Shown one piece after another: positions 1-7,726 of a DNA stretch of 64,000 bases (positions are counted from its first letter, which is position 1; each line of letters opens with the position of its first letter). This DNA comes from Lentisphaerae bacterium GWF2_38_69. Lineage in GTDB: Bacteria; Verrucomicrobiota; Lentisphaeria; Victivallales; GWF2-38-69. Where the stretch lies: contig MHBE01000059.1 of NCBI GenBank assembly GCA_001803205.1, positions 124,001 to 188,000 on the forward strand. The letters run 5' to 3'. A program made the translations under genes and the position numbers. The notes beneath the pieces are model-generated. The model searched no databases. It had not been told where the DNA came from and worked only from the letters and a program-made list of their open reading frames with translations.

Positions 1-1024
1 GTTTCATTATGGGTGGCTGGATGATTGGAACCAGAGCCATATATGAATATGCGGCGACAGCAATTGCGCCAAGAAGTTTAGGCGATAGCTTGCTCGTCAG
101 GAAAATAGCTGTCGGGCCGTCAGCTCCGCCAATGATTCCTATAGAAGCAGCATCGCAAAGGTCAAAGTTTATTCCTACATGGGTGAGCAATAAAGAACCC
201 AGAAGAGAAAAGAATATTCCAAATTGAGCCGCCGCTCCCAGAAGTGCCGTAATAGGATTTGCAATGAGAGGACCAAAATCTGTCATTGCGCCCACCCCAA
301 GAAATATTAAGAGCGGAAAGACTCCTGTTTGAATTCCTACTGTATAAACCATTCCGAGGATTCCTTCAGGGCCTGCTATTCCGGCAAGAGGAATATTAGA
401 CATAATCGCCCCGAAACCTATCGGAAGGAGCAAAAGAGGTTCAAATTCTTTGAAAATTGCAAGATATAGCAAAACTAAGCCGATTATGATCATCAGAAGC
501 CTGCCAACTCCCAGATTCCATGTCTGAGAGAAATTCTCGGAAGACTGCCTGTACAAATCGTATATACCGGTAGTTTTCCAGAACTGTTTAAGCATATTAC
601 CCCATGGAGGGAGCTTAACTGAGTTATCAATTGTGCTCTCAATAAGCGATTCGTGATATATATCTATCTTCTTGCCTTTCAAAATCAATTGTCCTTTTTC
701 GATTGTTTCAGCTGGCACAAGAGGAGCTCCTCTAAGAAGTCCAGTACCAATAACCTCAATAGTACTGCCTGTCTTAATTTCAGCTTTGCTTCTCCCTTCT
801 ATAGCCAGAGTAATGAAGTTCATACCAGGAGTAAGTTTTTCGCCTTCTATGAAATTCATCGAATAAATCACAGCAGGTTTAGAATAGTTGTAAATGAGTT
901 CTTTCGTTCCGTCAGAGCTATCTTTCCAGTAAAAGAGCTCTTCATTATTGTTTATCTCTCCAGCCGAAATATTCTGACAAAAAGAGCCTAAAAAAAATAA
1001 AAATAAATATCCTAGTCTTAGCAT
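1..1024 (-). CDS. oadB: Na+-translocating decarboxylase beta subunit (OadB-like), partial, with N-terminal extension
   Basis: Membrane ion-pump subunit of a biotin-dependent decarboxylase; it couples decarboxylation of carboxybiotin to Na+ export. The gene runs off the left edge of the window, leaving the first 341 residues. The ATG at 1024 lies one base after the oadA stop. The family core begins only near residue 175: [13 protein letters not shown] (193-205), GAMTDFGP (245-252, family Asp at 249) and [14 protein letters not shown] (299-312). Known OadB/GcdB proteins start close to that core. Here about 175 extra residues precede it: a hydrophobic signal-like start, then a soluble stretch with beta-like character. 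Family assignment is firm. The role of the extension is unknown. Substrate (oxaloacetate, methylmalonyl-CoA or other) cannot be decided from this subunit. Confidence 0.9.
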   Translation of the reverse strand, partial: MLRLGYLFLFFLGSFCQNISAGEINNNEELFYWKDSSDGTKELIYNYSKPAVIYSMNFIEGEKLTPGMNFITLAIEGRSKAEIKTGSTIEVIGTGLLRGAPLVPAETIEKGQLILKGKKIDIYHESLIESTIDNSVKLPPWGNMLKQFWKTTGIYDLYRQSSENFSQTWNLGVGRLLMIIIGLVLLYLAIFKEFEPLLLLPIGFGAIMSNIPLAGIAGPEGILGMVYTVGIQTGVFPLLIFLGVGAMTDFGPLIANPITALLGAAAQFGIFFSLLGSLLLTHVGINFDLCDAASIGIIGGADGPTAIFLTSKLSPKLLGAIAVAAYSYMALVPIIQPPIMK

Positions 1025-1025
1025 T

Positions 1026-2840
1026 CTAAACTCCTTGTTCGATAATTAGTAACAAATCTTCTACAGCTACCGTATATCCCTGTTTTGCGATAATTTGAAT
1101 GACTTTGCCTGAAACAGGAGTTTTGATAGGAGTTTCCATTTTCATAGCTTCCAATATCAGTAAAGTATCTCCCTGATTGACGCTGTACCCTTTTTTGACG
1201 AGCAACTTGCTGATTGTCCCGGGCATTGGAGCTCTTATTTCAAAATTGTTTTGAGAACTTTTCATTGCTGAATTTTCTTCAGTCTGTAAACTTTGAGCAC
1301 TTGTTACTGTAGTAATGCCGGCTTTTACATGAACTATATAAGTCTTATCATCAACTGTTACAGTATAATCCTCTTCATCAGAAACAGCCTGAACAGCTTT
1401 GGCTGACGAAGTTCTTTGAATTTCTTTTTGTGGTTCTTTTTTGTAATGAATTCCGAGAGGTTTATTCCCTTTAAGGAATTCAAGTCCTTTATCACCGCAG
1501 GTGGCTACTATGAAGATATTTTCTTCAGTTACAGGAAGATTGTCTTTTAGAAGTTTGGCTTTTTGAGTATCAAGAGCAAGTTCTTTGTTTCTGTCATTTA
1601 TATCATGAACATCTTCTGTAGTAGGGGCTAAACCAGTTTGTTCTGATGCCGCTTTAATTACATTTTCATCAGGTTTTGCCGGAGTCTTTCCGAAGTATCC
1701 CAGAACCATTTTCCCGTAGCTGTCCGTGATCTTTTTCCATTTCCCCTGAGTTACATTTGAGAAGGCTTGCTGGAAATAAAATTGGGAAACAGGTGTAACG
1801 GATGTTCCGAATCCGCCGAGAGCAACAACATCCTTCATTTCCTTTATTACTTCTCTGAAAAGATGCAGACACTTGTTGTCCCTCATCATTTGCGTGTTCG
1901 TAGTTAAAGCGCCGCCAGGCATAGGAGAAAAAGTGATAATTGGCATGACTTCTCGGGATTCCGGAGGCAGAAAATATTTTTCCATCTGATTTGCGAATAT
2001 CTCTTCAGCTTCAATAATTTTATTATGATCAATATCCAGAGTGTAATCAGTTCCCTTGAGCCTGTGCCACATCGTAAGGATATCGCATTGGGCAGTCCCT
2101 CCGCTGCATGGGCTCATCGATAAATCTATAATGTCTGCGCCAGCCTCTATCGCTGCCATATTACAGGACACAGCCATGCCTGCGGTCTCGTGAGTATGGA
2201 ACTGAATTATTGTTTTTTCAGGGAGAAGCTTTCTTGATCTTTTTATTGTTTCATAAACTGTTTTTGGAGTCGCTGTTCCCGATGCGTCCTTGAAGCATAC
2301 GCTGTCAAAAGGAATTTCAGCTTTTATTATATTTTTTACGCATTCGATATAGAATTCAGGAGAGTGAGCGTATTCTTTGTCAAGGTCAGGAGGAAGCCCC
2401 ATCATGGCTATAACTATTTGATGTTTTAATCCATGTTCATGAATCTTTTTCCCTGAGTAAGACAAATTTCTTACATCATTAAGAGCGTCAAAGTTTCTAA
2501 TGGTGGAAATTCCATGTTTCTTGAAAAGTTTAGCATGCAAATCAATTACATCTCTGCACTGGGATACCAATCCTACTACATTTGCGCCTCTTGCGAGAGT
2601 CTGAAGATTTATATCTGAACCGACAATCTTTCGGCATATGTCCATTGTTTCAAAAGCATCTTCCTGGCAGTAAAAGTAATGGCTTTGGAACAGTGCTCCG
2701 CCGCCAATCTCAAAGTTCCTTGTTCCAGCTGCTACCGCCGCTTCAAGCGCTGGCAAAAAATCCTGAACTTTGACTCTTGCACCGTAACAGGACTGAAACC
2801 CATCTCTGAAAGATGTGTCCATATATGAGATTTTTTTCAT
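1026..2840 (-). CDS. oadA: Biotin-dependent decarboxylase/carboxyltransferase alpha subunit (OadA/PycB-like)
   Basis: Cytoplasmic carboxyltransferase subunit that moves CO2 from a carboxylic acid to biotin. The 604 residues match the usual OadA length. Visible elements are an N-terminal TIM-barrel start [10 protein letters not shown], the metal and active-site segments [11 protein letters not shown] and [11 protein letters not shown], and a C-terminal biotin-carrier domain with [10 protein letters not shown] (biotinyl Lys 567). The biotin domain is preceded by a low-complexity linker near residues 480-530. It lies between oadG (82 bases upstream) and oadB (one base downstream), the usual oadGAB order. 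Where standard OadA proteins have a SLEVWGGA-like segment, this one reads FEIGGGALF, so the substrate may not be oxaloacetate; pyruvate/oxaloacetate is the default inference. Confidence 0.9.
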   Translation of the reverse strand: MKKISYMDTSFRDGFQSCYGARVKVQDFLPALEAAVAAGTRNFEIGGGALFQSHYFYCQEDAFETMDICRKIVGSDINLQTLARGANVVGLVSQCRDVIDLHAKLFKKHGISTIRNFDALNDVRNLSYSGKKIHEHGLKHQIVIAMMGLPPDLDKEYAHSPEFYIECVKNIIKAEIPFDSVCFKDASGTATPKTVYETIKRSRKLLPEKTIIQFHTHETAGMAVSCNMAAIEAGADIIDLSMSPCSGGTAQCDILTMWHRLKGTDYTLDIDHNKIIEAEEIFANQMEKYFLPPESREVMPIITFSPMPGGALTTNTQMMRDNKCLHLFREVIKEMKDVVALGGFGTSVTPVSQFYFQQAFSNVTQGKWKKITDSYGKMVLGYFGKTPAKPDENVIKAASEQTGLAPTTEDVHDINDRNKELALDTQKAKLLKDNLPVTEENIFIVATCGDKGLEFLKGNKPLGIHYKKEPQKEIQRTSSAKAVQAVSDEEDYTVTVDDKTYIVHVKAGITTVTSAQSLQTEENSAMKSSQNNFEIRAPMPGTISKLLVKKGYSVNQGDTLLILEAMKMETPIKTPVSGKVIQIIAKQGYTVAVEDLLLIIEQGV

Positions 2841-2922
2841 TGCATGATTCCTTATTTTATCAGAATTAATTTAATACAAAGGTAACGCCATGAAGATTAA
2901 AATGCTGACTGTGAGAAGATTA

Positions 2923-3168
2923 TTACTTTATTCTCTTTTCACGAAATTTATGAACGGCTACAGTTATCGCACTTATCAAAGTCCTGTCGGAAGTTGAGTT
3001 TTCAGGAAGTTCCTGATTTTGCGGAAGGATATTTTCTTCCTTTTTTAATATAGATGCGTATGGAGCAAGCAGTTTAGATAGAAGTATTATTATTAGAATC
3101 ATAAGACCAAGAAAAATAAAGACAGTACCCATTCCGGTTATCATCAGCTTTAAACCGTCAATAAACAT
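2923..3168 (-). CDS. oadG: Decarboxylase gamma subunit (OadG-like)
   Basis: Small single-span membrane protein that holds the alpha and beta subunits of the Na+ pump together. The 81 residues have one strongly hydrophobic helix near 8-32 (GMGTVFIFLGLMILIIILL) followed by a polar tail, which is the layout of OadG. It is first in the oadG-A-B cluster. Such subunits vary greatly in sequence, so the call rests on size, topology and position. The gap to oadA is longer (82 bases) than the gap between oadA and oadB. Confidence 0.8.
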   Translation of the reverse strand: MFIDGLKLMITGMGTVFIFLGLMILIIILLSKLLAPYASILKKEENILPQNQELPENSTSDRTLISAITVAVHKFREKRIK

Positions 3169-3264
3169 AACATTTTACCAATAGTCATACATTAATAATT
3201 AAATTTATAAAGCTTAATAGAACTTATATCTTTTTTCTATTTTTTAAATTGATTTATTTATTAT

Positions 3265-3300
3265 TTCGTTATTTGACGAATTATAAAAATATAATATACT
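3265..3300 (+). promoter_or_regulatory. Candidate arsR promoter with overlapping inverted repeat
   Basis: TTGACG (3273-3278), a 16-base spacer and TATACT (3295-3300) form a sigma-70-like promoter 25 bases before arsR. An inverted repeat TTCGT-N6-ACGAA (3265-3269 and 3276-3280) overlaps the -35 box, as expected for an ArsR-type operator. This is inferred from pattern and position only. Confidence 0.5.
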
Positions 3301-3325
3301 AAAAGGAAAAACAGGAGATTTACAG

Positions 3326-3691
3326 ATGAATAAAGTTGTGGAAGTATTAAAAGCCGTTTCCGATCCTACCAGGATGAGAATTCTCATGTCTTTGATGAAT
3401 GGGGAACTATGTGTTTGCCGGATAACGGCTCTTCTGGATCTTGCTCCTTCAACTATTTCAAAACATCTCTCAATATTAAGGCAGGCAAAGTTCCTGAAAA
3501 GCCGGAAAGATGGAAAGTGGATTTATTTTGAATTAAATGATTCCAGTCAAGAAAACCTGGTTACTAAAACATTAGAACTACTTCGAAAGAATCTTGAGAA
3601 CGACAGTATAATTAAAACAGATGCCGTCAAACTTGGAAGAATTCTGCAGAAGAGCAGAGAAGAATTGTGTAAAAACCAAAAGATTAAGTAA
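3326..3691 (+). CDS. arsR: ArsR/SmtB-family arsenic-responsive repressor
   Basis: Cytoplasmic winged-helix repressor that releases DNA when it binds As(III). The 121 residues include the helix-turn-helix APSTISKHLSILRQA and the wing KDGKWIYFEL. The pair C29-V-C31 in ELCVCRI at the start of the recognition region is the classical ArsR metalloid site. An AGGAG lies about 7 bases before the ATG. It is the first gene of a plus-strand arsenic island running to 13281 and probably controls that operon through the inverted repeat over its promoter. The C-terminal 40 residues are rich in Lys and Glu and lack extra Cys pairs. Confidence 0.93.
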   Translation: MNKVVEVLKAVSDPTRMRILMSLMNGELCVCRITALLDLAPSTISKHLSILRQAKFLKSRKDGKWIYFELNDSSQENLVTKTLELLRKNLENDSIIKTDAVKLGRILQKSREELCKNQKIK

Positions 3692-3729
3692 CTGCTATAA
3701 ATAACATAAACAAAAAAGGAGATTAGAGT

Positions 3730-3957
3730 ATGGCTACAATAGTAGAAAAAAAAGAAACTAACGGGACAACCAGCCACTTTGTTCTTGTAGGAGCAGGCAG
3801 AGTTCCGGCAAACTTTGGAGATCATGAAGAGGATTTTCTTGTCGTATGCGATGAGGATGGTTGTGTTCAGGTACTGAACGACTACAACTGCACACTTAGA
3901 GTAGTTAGCATTGATGGAAAAACCCCGGCCGAAATTCTTAAGAGTTTAGATGTCTGA
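3730..3957 (+). CDS. Small Cys-containing protein of the arsenic island, function unknown
   Basis: I do not recognise this 75-residue protein. It has a good ribosome site (AAGGAG, spacing about 7) and lies 38 bases after arsR in the same direction. There is no signal peptide or membrane span. Residues 17-75 look like a compact mixed alpha/beta fold with two single cysteines in the segments VVCDEDGCVQV and YNCTLRV (three Cys in all). Acidic and Gly-rich loops suggest a small binding protein. The position between arsR and a metalloid permease suggests a link to arsenic or thiol chemistry, but this is inference. Confidence 0.7.
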   Translation: MATIVEKKETNGTTSHFVLVGAGRVPANFGDHEEDFLVVCDEDGCVQVLNDYNCTLRVVSIDGKTPAEILKSLDV

Positions 3958-3976
3958 AAATATTCCGAAAGCCTAG

Positions 3977-4016
3977 TATAGGACTCATATGTCCTATAAG
4001 TCTTATAAGTCCTATA
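3977..4016 (+). repeat. Short palindromic/direct repeat cluster before the permease
   Basis: TATAGGAC (3977-3984) and GTCCTATA (3991-3998) form a perfect 8-bp inverted repeat with a 6-base spacer. The half-site then recurs directly as GTCCTATAA (4009-4017), separated by AGTCTTATAA. It lies in the 79-base gap before the ArsP-type gene. It could be an operator, an RNA hairpin or a copy of a dispersed intergenic repeat. Confidence 0.55.
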
Positions 4017-4036
4017 ATATTAAGTAAGCTCGATTC

Positions 4037-5341
4037 ATGAAATTGAACAAAGAAGTAAAAATATTCGTATGGATAGCGGTGATTTTTGCAGTAATTTACT
4101 ATCTGCCAGTCGGCTATGACAGATTTAACAACGCAGTTCTTGAAGCGTTATACCTTTCTAAATGGTATGCCAGGGAACATGTTCTTCTTTGCCTGATTCC
4201 GGCTTTCTTTATCGCAGGCGCTATAACTGTTTTCATCAATCAGAACGCCGTCATGAAATACCTCGGACCGAAGGCAAATAAACTTCTGGCTTATGGCGTG
4301 GCATCTGTTTCAGGTGTAATACTTGCGGTTTGTTCCTGTACAGTTCTGCCTCTTTTTGCCGGAATTTATCGTATGGGAGCCGGATTGGGACCCGCCTGCA
4401 CATTTCTATATTCAGGGCCTGCAATAAATATCCTTGCAATTGCTCTGACTGCCAGAATACTAGGAGTTGAACTTGGGATAGCCAGAGCAATAGGAGCTAT
4501 AGCTTTCAGCATAGTTATCGGACTCCTGATGCACCTGATATTTTATAAAGATGAAAAGCATAGGGGTGAGACTATTCAAATGGCAGAACTCGATGAAGAA
4601 AAAGGGCGGACGCTCCTTCAGAACGGTCTATTCTTTCTGTTATTGGTCGGAATACTGGTCTTCGCAAATTGGGGAAAACCCGATGAAGTGTCGGGTTTAT
4701 GGTTTTTAACTTTCAGCTATAAGTGGATAATTACTGGATTTTTCGCAGCGCTGCTTGGTTTAACTCTTTATCTCTGGTTTGCCGTTAAACTCTGGAAACT
4801 GCTAATTTCTGCCGTTGTAATAATTCTTGCAGTTATACTTTTTCCGGAAACGCCTCTTGTCCCGTTTTTTGTCGGGACTATCTGCCTCTCATTTCTGACT
4901 CTTTCTGATAAAGGCGGGCACGGAGAGGAATGGTTTTCCTCTTCATGGGGATATGCAAAACAAATTTTGCCTCTGCTTTTCTTTGGAGTACTTGTGGCAG
5001 GACTGTTACTTGGAAGAGTTGGACATGAAGGATTAATACCTTCAGAATGGGTCAGCTCGGCTGTGGGCGGAAATTCTTTTTTTGCTAACTTTGTTGCCTC
5101 ATTCGCTGGAGCATTTATGTATTTTGCGACTTTGACTGAAGTTCCGATTCTGCAGGGTCTAATTGCCAGCGGAATGGGAAAGGGTCCAGCATTAGCCCTT
5201 CTTCTTGCCGGACCTGCTTTGAGTCTTCCAAATATGCTTGTAATAAGAAGTATCATGGGCACTAAAAAAACTATTGTATATGTAGTGCTTGTAATATTCA
5301 TGTCCACTTTTACAGGAATGTTTTACGGTTCAATTTTTTAA
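4037..5341 (+). CDS. ArsP/UPF0718-type permease
   Basis: Polytopic inner-membrane protein of the permease family that includes ArsP, an exporter of trivalent organoarsenicals. The 434 residues hold about ten hydrophobic spans. Two family-typical repeats are visible: CSCTVLPLFAGIYRMGAG followed by FLYSGPAINILA in the N-terminal half, and TLTEVPILQGLIASGMG followed by LLLAGPALSLPN in the C-terminal half. The double Cys (CSC) in the first is conserved in ArsP-like proteins and proposed to bind arsenic. It is followed at once by a small CPKC thioredoxin-like gene, a common pairing for this permease family. Substrate specificity is inferred from the arsenic context. Confidence 0.8.
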   Translation: MKLNKEVKIFVWIAVIFAVIYYLPVGYDRFNNAVLEALYLSKWYAREHVLLCLIPAFFIAGAITVFINQNAVMKYLGPKANKLLAYGVASVSGVILAVCSCTVLPLFAGIYRMGAGLGPACTFLYSGPAINILAIALTARILGVELGIARAIGAIAFSIVIGLLMHLIFYKDEKHRGETIQMAELDEEKGRTLLQNGLFFLLLVGILVFANWGKPDEVSGLWFLTFSYKWIITGFFAALLGLTLYLWFAVKLWKLLISAVVIILAVILFPETPLVPFFVGTICLSFLTLSDKGGHGEEWFSSSWGYAKQILPLLFFGVLVAGLLLGRVGHEGLIPSEWVSSAVGGNSFFANFVASFAGAFMYFATLTEVPILQGLIASGMGKGPALALLLAGPALSLPNMLVIRSIMGTKKTIVYVVLVIFMSTFTGMFYGSIF

Positions 5342-5363
5342 TATCAAAACATGAGGAATAAAT

Positions 5364-5597
5364 ATGAAGATTCAAATTCTGGGAACGGGTTGTCCAAAAT
5401 GCAAAAAACTTGCTGAAACAGCTGAAGAAGCGGCTAAAGAGCTGGGTATCACTTACGAACTCGAAAAAGTGACAGATATTACGAAAATTATGCAGTTCGG
5501 CGTAATGATGACTCCTGGTTTGGTTCTTGACGGCAAAGTAAAATGTGTCGGCAAAGTTCCCTCTCTCGATGAAATCAAAAAAATTCTTGTCTCTTAA
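5364..5597 (+). CDS. Small redox-active disulfide (thioredoxin-like) protein
   Basis: The 77-residue protein has a glutaredoxin/thioredoxin mini-fold. The active motif is CPKC at residues 10-13 (GTGCPKCKKL), with the cis-Pro segment MMTPGLVLDG near 49-58. It has no signal peptide, so it is probably cytoplasmic. It starts 22 bases after the permease with a GAGGAA ribosome site. Such proteins commonly follow UPF0718/ArsP permeases and may deliver electrons to them or reduce pentavalent arsenicals for export. In described organoarsenical clusters a small protein of this kind precedes arsF. Confidence 0.85.
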   Translation: MKIQILGTGCPKCKKLAETAEEAAKELGITYELEKVTDITKIMQFGVMMTPGLVLDGKVKCVGKVPSLDEIKKILVS

Positions 5598-5609
5598 GGC
5601 GGTACAGAT

Positions 5610-5999
5610 ATGAAAAAAATAATTATCAGTTTAACAGCGATCCTTCTTGCCTCAGCGATTTGGGCGGCTGAAACAGCCTCAGCTATTCCTAAACTCGTTG
5701 ATCTTGGAGCTACAAAATGTATCCCATGCAAGAAGATGGCTCCGATACTTGAGGAACTTAAAACCCAATACAGCGGAATCTTTGATGTCGAGTTTATAGA
5801 TGTTTGGCAGAAAGAAAACTCCAAGCAGGCTGCCAAATACAATATCCAGTCCATCCCAACGCAGATTTTTCTCGATAAGGACGGGAAGGAACTGGCAAGA
5901 CATGTAGGCTTTATTTCCAAAGAAGATATCCTCGCACAATGGAAGAACCTTGGATATAACTTCGAACCTAAAACCGCTTTAGAAAATCCCAATAAATAG
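5610..5999 (+). CDS. Exported thioredoxin-family protein
   Basis: The 129-residue protein begins with a Sec signal peptide (Lys-Lys, a hydrophobic stretch, then WAAETASA near 18-25), so the thioredoxin domain acts outside the cytoplasm. The active site is CIPC at 37-40 (ATKCIPCKKM), followed by the family pattern IQSIPTQIFLDKDGKEL with its cis-Pro. The CIPC dipeptide differs from CGPC of classical thioredoxins. It lies 12 bases after the small disulfide protein. It may pass electrons received through one of the two CcdA-like membrane proteins encoded downstream. Confidence 0.88.
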   Translation: MKKIIISLTAILLASAIWAAETASAIPKLVDLGATKCIPCKKMAPILEELKTQYSGIFDVEFIDVWQKENSKQAAKYNIQSIPTQIFLDKDGKELARHVGFISKEDILAQWKNLGYNFEPKTALENPNK

Positions 6000-6038
6000 C
6001 ATGTCAATGCTGTTGAAGTTAAGGATTATCGAAACATG

Positions 6039-6098
6039 TGGAGGGGCGAGCTCCGTCTCGTCCGTTTATCTTAGGACGCAAAGAATTGCGTCCCTCCA
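6039..6098. repeat. REP-like double palindrome
   Basis: A 60-base element lies in the gap inside the ars island. Its ends are near-perfect inverted repeats (TGGAGGGGCG at 6039-6048 and CGTCCCTCCA at 6089-6098). The right half contains a perfect hairpin, GGACGCA (6074-6080) and TGCGTCC (6087-6093). It has more G+C than its surroundings. The pattern resembles the dispersed palindromic repeats of many bacteria. A related form occurs at 61032-61059. Confidence 0.6.
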
Positions 6099-6175
6099 TT
6101 TCCTTAATTAATGACATTGAATAATACAACTGTTCATTGAAGGCGACGCTCTGTCGGAACTGAAATAAAAGGTAA

Positions 6176-6661
6176 ATGCGAATTATGGAAAAGTGGAAAA
6201 AAATAATCAAGAACTTTCTCCTTGCCTTTGTTCTTATCTCTATCGGCTTTGCCCTCGGCAAGAATTTTGCGCAAAACGAAAGAAATGAAACTGTCGGCGC
6301 TTTTTCGCATGAGAACAAAAAGAGTGTCAGCGTTTTCTACTTTCATTCCTCTTTCAGGTGTGTCAGCTGCAACAGCATTGAACTAAAGACAAAAGCGTTT
6401 CTTGACTCTTATTACAAAGACTATATGGATGAGGGTATTATCAAATTTACCTCTGAGGATTTCCAGAAAAATGAAACTCTTGCAGGTGAACTCGATGTCT
6501 ATGGAAGCGGGGTGATTATTGCCCTTTATCAAGGCAATAAAATCCTTGAGAGCAGGAAACTGGACGAAGTCTGGACGCTTCTGGATAAGCCGGTTGATTT
6601 TGATTCCTATTTAAAGACAAATATCAATGAATTTTTTAAGCTTAGGGAGGAAAACACATGA
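6176..6661 (+). CDS. arsF: ArsF-family protein (membrane-anchored redox protein)
   Basis: The 161 residues start with a basic segment and one membrane anchor near 10-30, followed by a soluble thioredoxin-like domain. The motif C62-V-S-C65 sits in FHSSFRCVSCNSIE, and a later segment reads EVWTLLDKPVDF. This matches the family known as ArsF, first linked to reduction of nitroaromatic arsenicals with ArsE and ArsG. The ATG at 6176 has AAAAGG three bases upstream; an ATG at 6185 is also possible. The next gene overlaps its stop (ATGA at 6658-6661), typical of translational coupling with arsG. The biochemical role is family knowledge, not shown here. Confidence 0.8.
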   Translation: MRIMEKWKKIIKNFLLAFVLISIGFALGKNFAQNERNETVGAFSHENKKSVSVFYFHSSFRCVSCNSIELKTKAFLDSYYKDYMDEGIIKFTSEDFQKNETLAGELDVYGSGVIIALYQGNKILESRKLDEVWTLLDKPVDFDSYLKTNINEFFKLREENT

Positions 6662-7347
6662 CTCTCATGGCCATAACTTCTGCGCTTTTTTTGGGCATTC
6701 TTACTTCCATAAGCCCATGCCCGCTTGCGACAAATATCGCGGCAATATCTTTCATTGGTCACCGTATAGGCAGGAAAGACCATGTGATAATCTCAGGGGT
6801 GCTATATACTGCTGGCAGAGTTATTGCTTATGTCATTTTAGCCTCACTGATTGTTTCAGGGCTGCTTGGAACCGGAGAAATAGCCAGATTCCTTCAGAAA
6901 TATATGAGCGAGATTATAGGGCCTGTTATGATCCTAATCGGGATGATATTACTGGAGCTGCTCGGTTCAGGTTTCTCTTTCTCGATAGCCGGGGCGGAAA
7001 AACTTCAGGAGCATGCAAAAAAAGGCAGCCTCTGGTGGGCTTTGCCCATTGGAGCGTTCTTTGCCCTCTCCTTTTGCCCTGTTTCCGCCGGACTCTATTT
7101 CGGCGGCCTCATCCCTCTCTCAATTGAAGAGACTTCCTCTTTTTTGCTTCCGTTTGTTTATGCAGTAGGAACCGCTCTGCCGGTAATCATCTTTGCCCTC
7201 ATTATCGCATTAGGGATGAACAAACTAAGTTCAGCTTATAACAAAGTCTCAGCTTTCGGGAAATATGCCAGATATGCCACTGGAATAATCTTTGTCCTAA
7301 TCGGCCTCTATTATTCTCTTATTAATATTTATGGAATTAACATTTAA
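6658..7347 (+). CDS. arsG: ArsG-family membrane protein (CcdA/DsbD-like)
   Basis: The 229-residue polytopic membrane protein has about six spans. It carries the CcdA-type inverted repeat with one Cys per half: SISPCPLATN (C21) and ALSFCPVSAG (C140). CcdA-like proteins carry electrons across the inner membrane. The ArsG branch, encoded next to ArsF, has been reported as an efflux permease for aromatic aminoarsenicals. The coupled overlap with arsF supports the ArsG call. It could instead be a thiol electron carrier feeding the CVSC and CIPC proteins upstream. Confidence 0.8.
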   Translation: MTLMAITSALFLGILTSISPCPLATNIAAISFIGHRIGRKDHVIISGVLYTAGRVIAYVILASLIVSGLLGTGEIARFLQKYMSEIIGPVMILIGMILLELLGSGFSFSIAGAEKLQEHAKKGSLWWALPIGAFFALSFCPVSAGLYFGGLIPLSIEETSSFLLPFVYAVGTALPVIIFALIIALGMNKLSSAYNKVSAFGKYARYATGIIFVLIGLYYSLINIYGINI

Positions 7348-7363
7348 ACAGAAAGGATTAACT

Positions 7364-7726
7364 ATGAAAACATTAAAAATCTATGATCCTCCGATGTGCT
7401 GCTCCACAGGCGTTTGCGGTCCGAGTGTAAACTCTGAACTGGTTTCCTTTGCAGGAACTGTCAATGGTTTGAAAAAAGCAGGAATAAATGTCGAGCGATA
7501 TAACCTATCTCAACAACCTCAGGCCTTTGTGATGAATCCTGAAGTGCAGAGATTTCTTAAAGAGAAAGGACAGCAGGGACTTCCGATAATTTTCTTCAAT
7601 GATGATGTTGCCTTTGAAGGCAGATATCCTTCAAGGCAGGAACTTCTCGATATAGTAAATATCGACTCCTTTCCTTCAGAAAACTGCAAATGTAAAGAAG
7701 GTTCAAAATGTTGTTCCGGGAACTAA
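7364..7726 (+). CDS. arsD: ArsD arsenic metallochaperone
   Basis: ArsD binds As(III) and hands it to the ArsA ATPase. I take the ATG at 7364 as the start because GAAAGGA lies 6 bases upstream and the protein then begins MKTLKIYDPPMCC, as other ArsD proteins do. The three functional cysteines fall exactly at C12, C13 and C18. A second Cys-rich tail, CKCKEGSKCC, is present at the C-terminus (120 residues total), corresponding to the vicinal pair of long ArsD forms. It overlaps the 5' end of arsA by 19 bases, consistent with paired synthesis of chaperone and pump. Confidence 0.93.
   Translation: MKTLKIYDPPMCCSTGVCGPSVNSELVSFAGTVNGLKKAGINVERYNLSQQPQAFVMNPEVQRFLKEKGQQGLPIIFFNDDVAFEGRYPSRQELLDIVNIDSFPSENCKCKEGSKCCSGN

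Noticed and set aside
4768-5307. 179-codon minus-strand open frame inside the ArsP-type gene
   Set aside because: It lies wholly within a well-supported membrane protein gene on the other strand, has no ribosome site, and its translation is not protein-like in composition.
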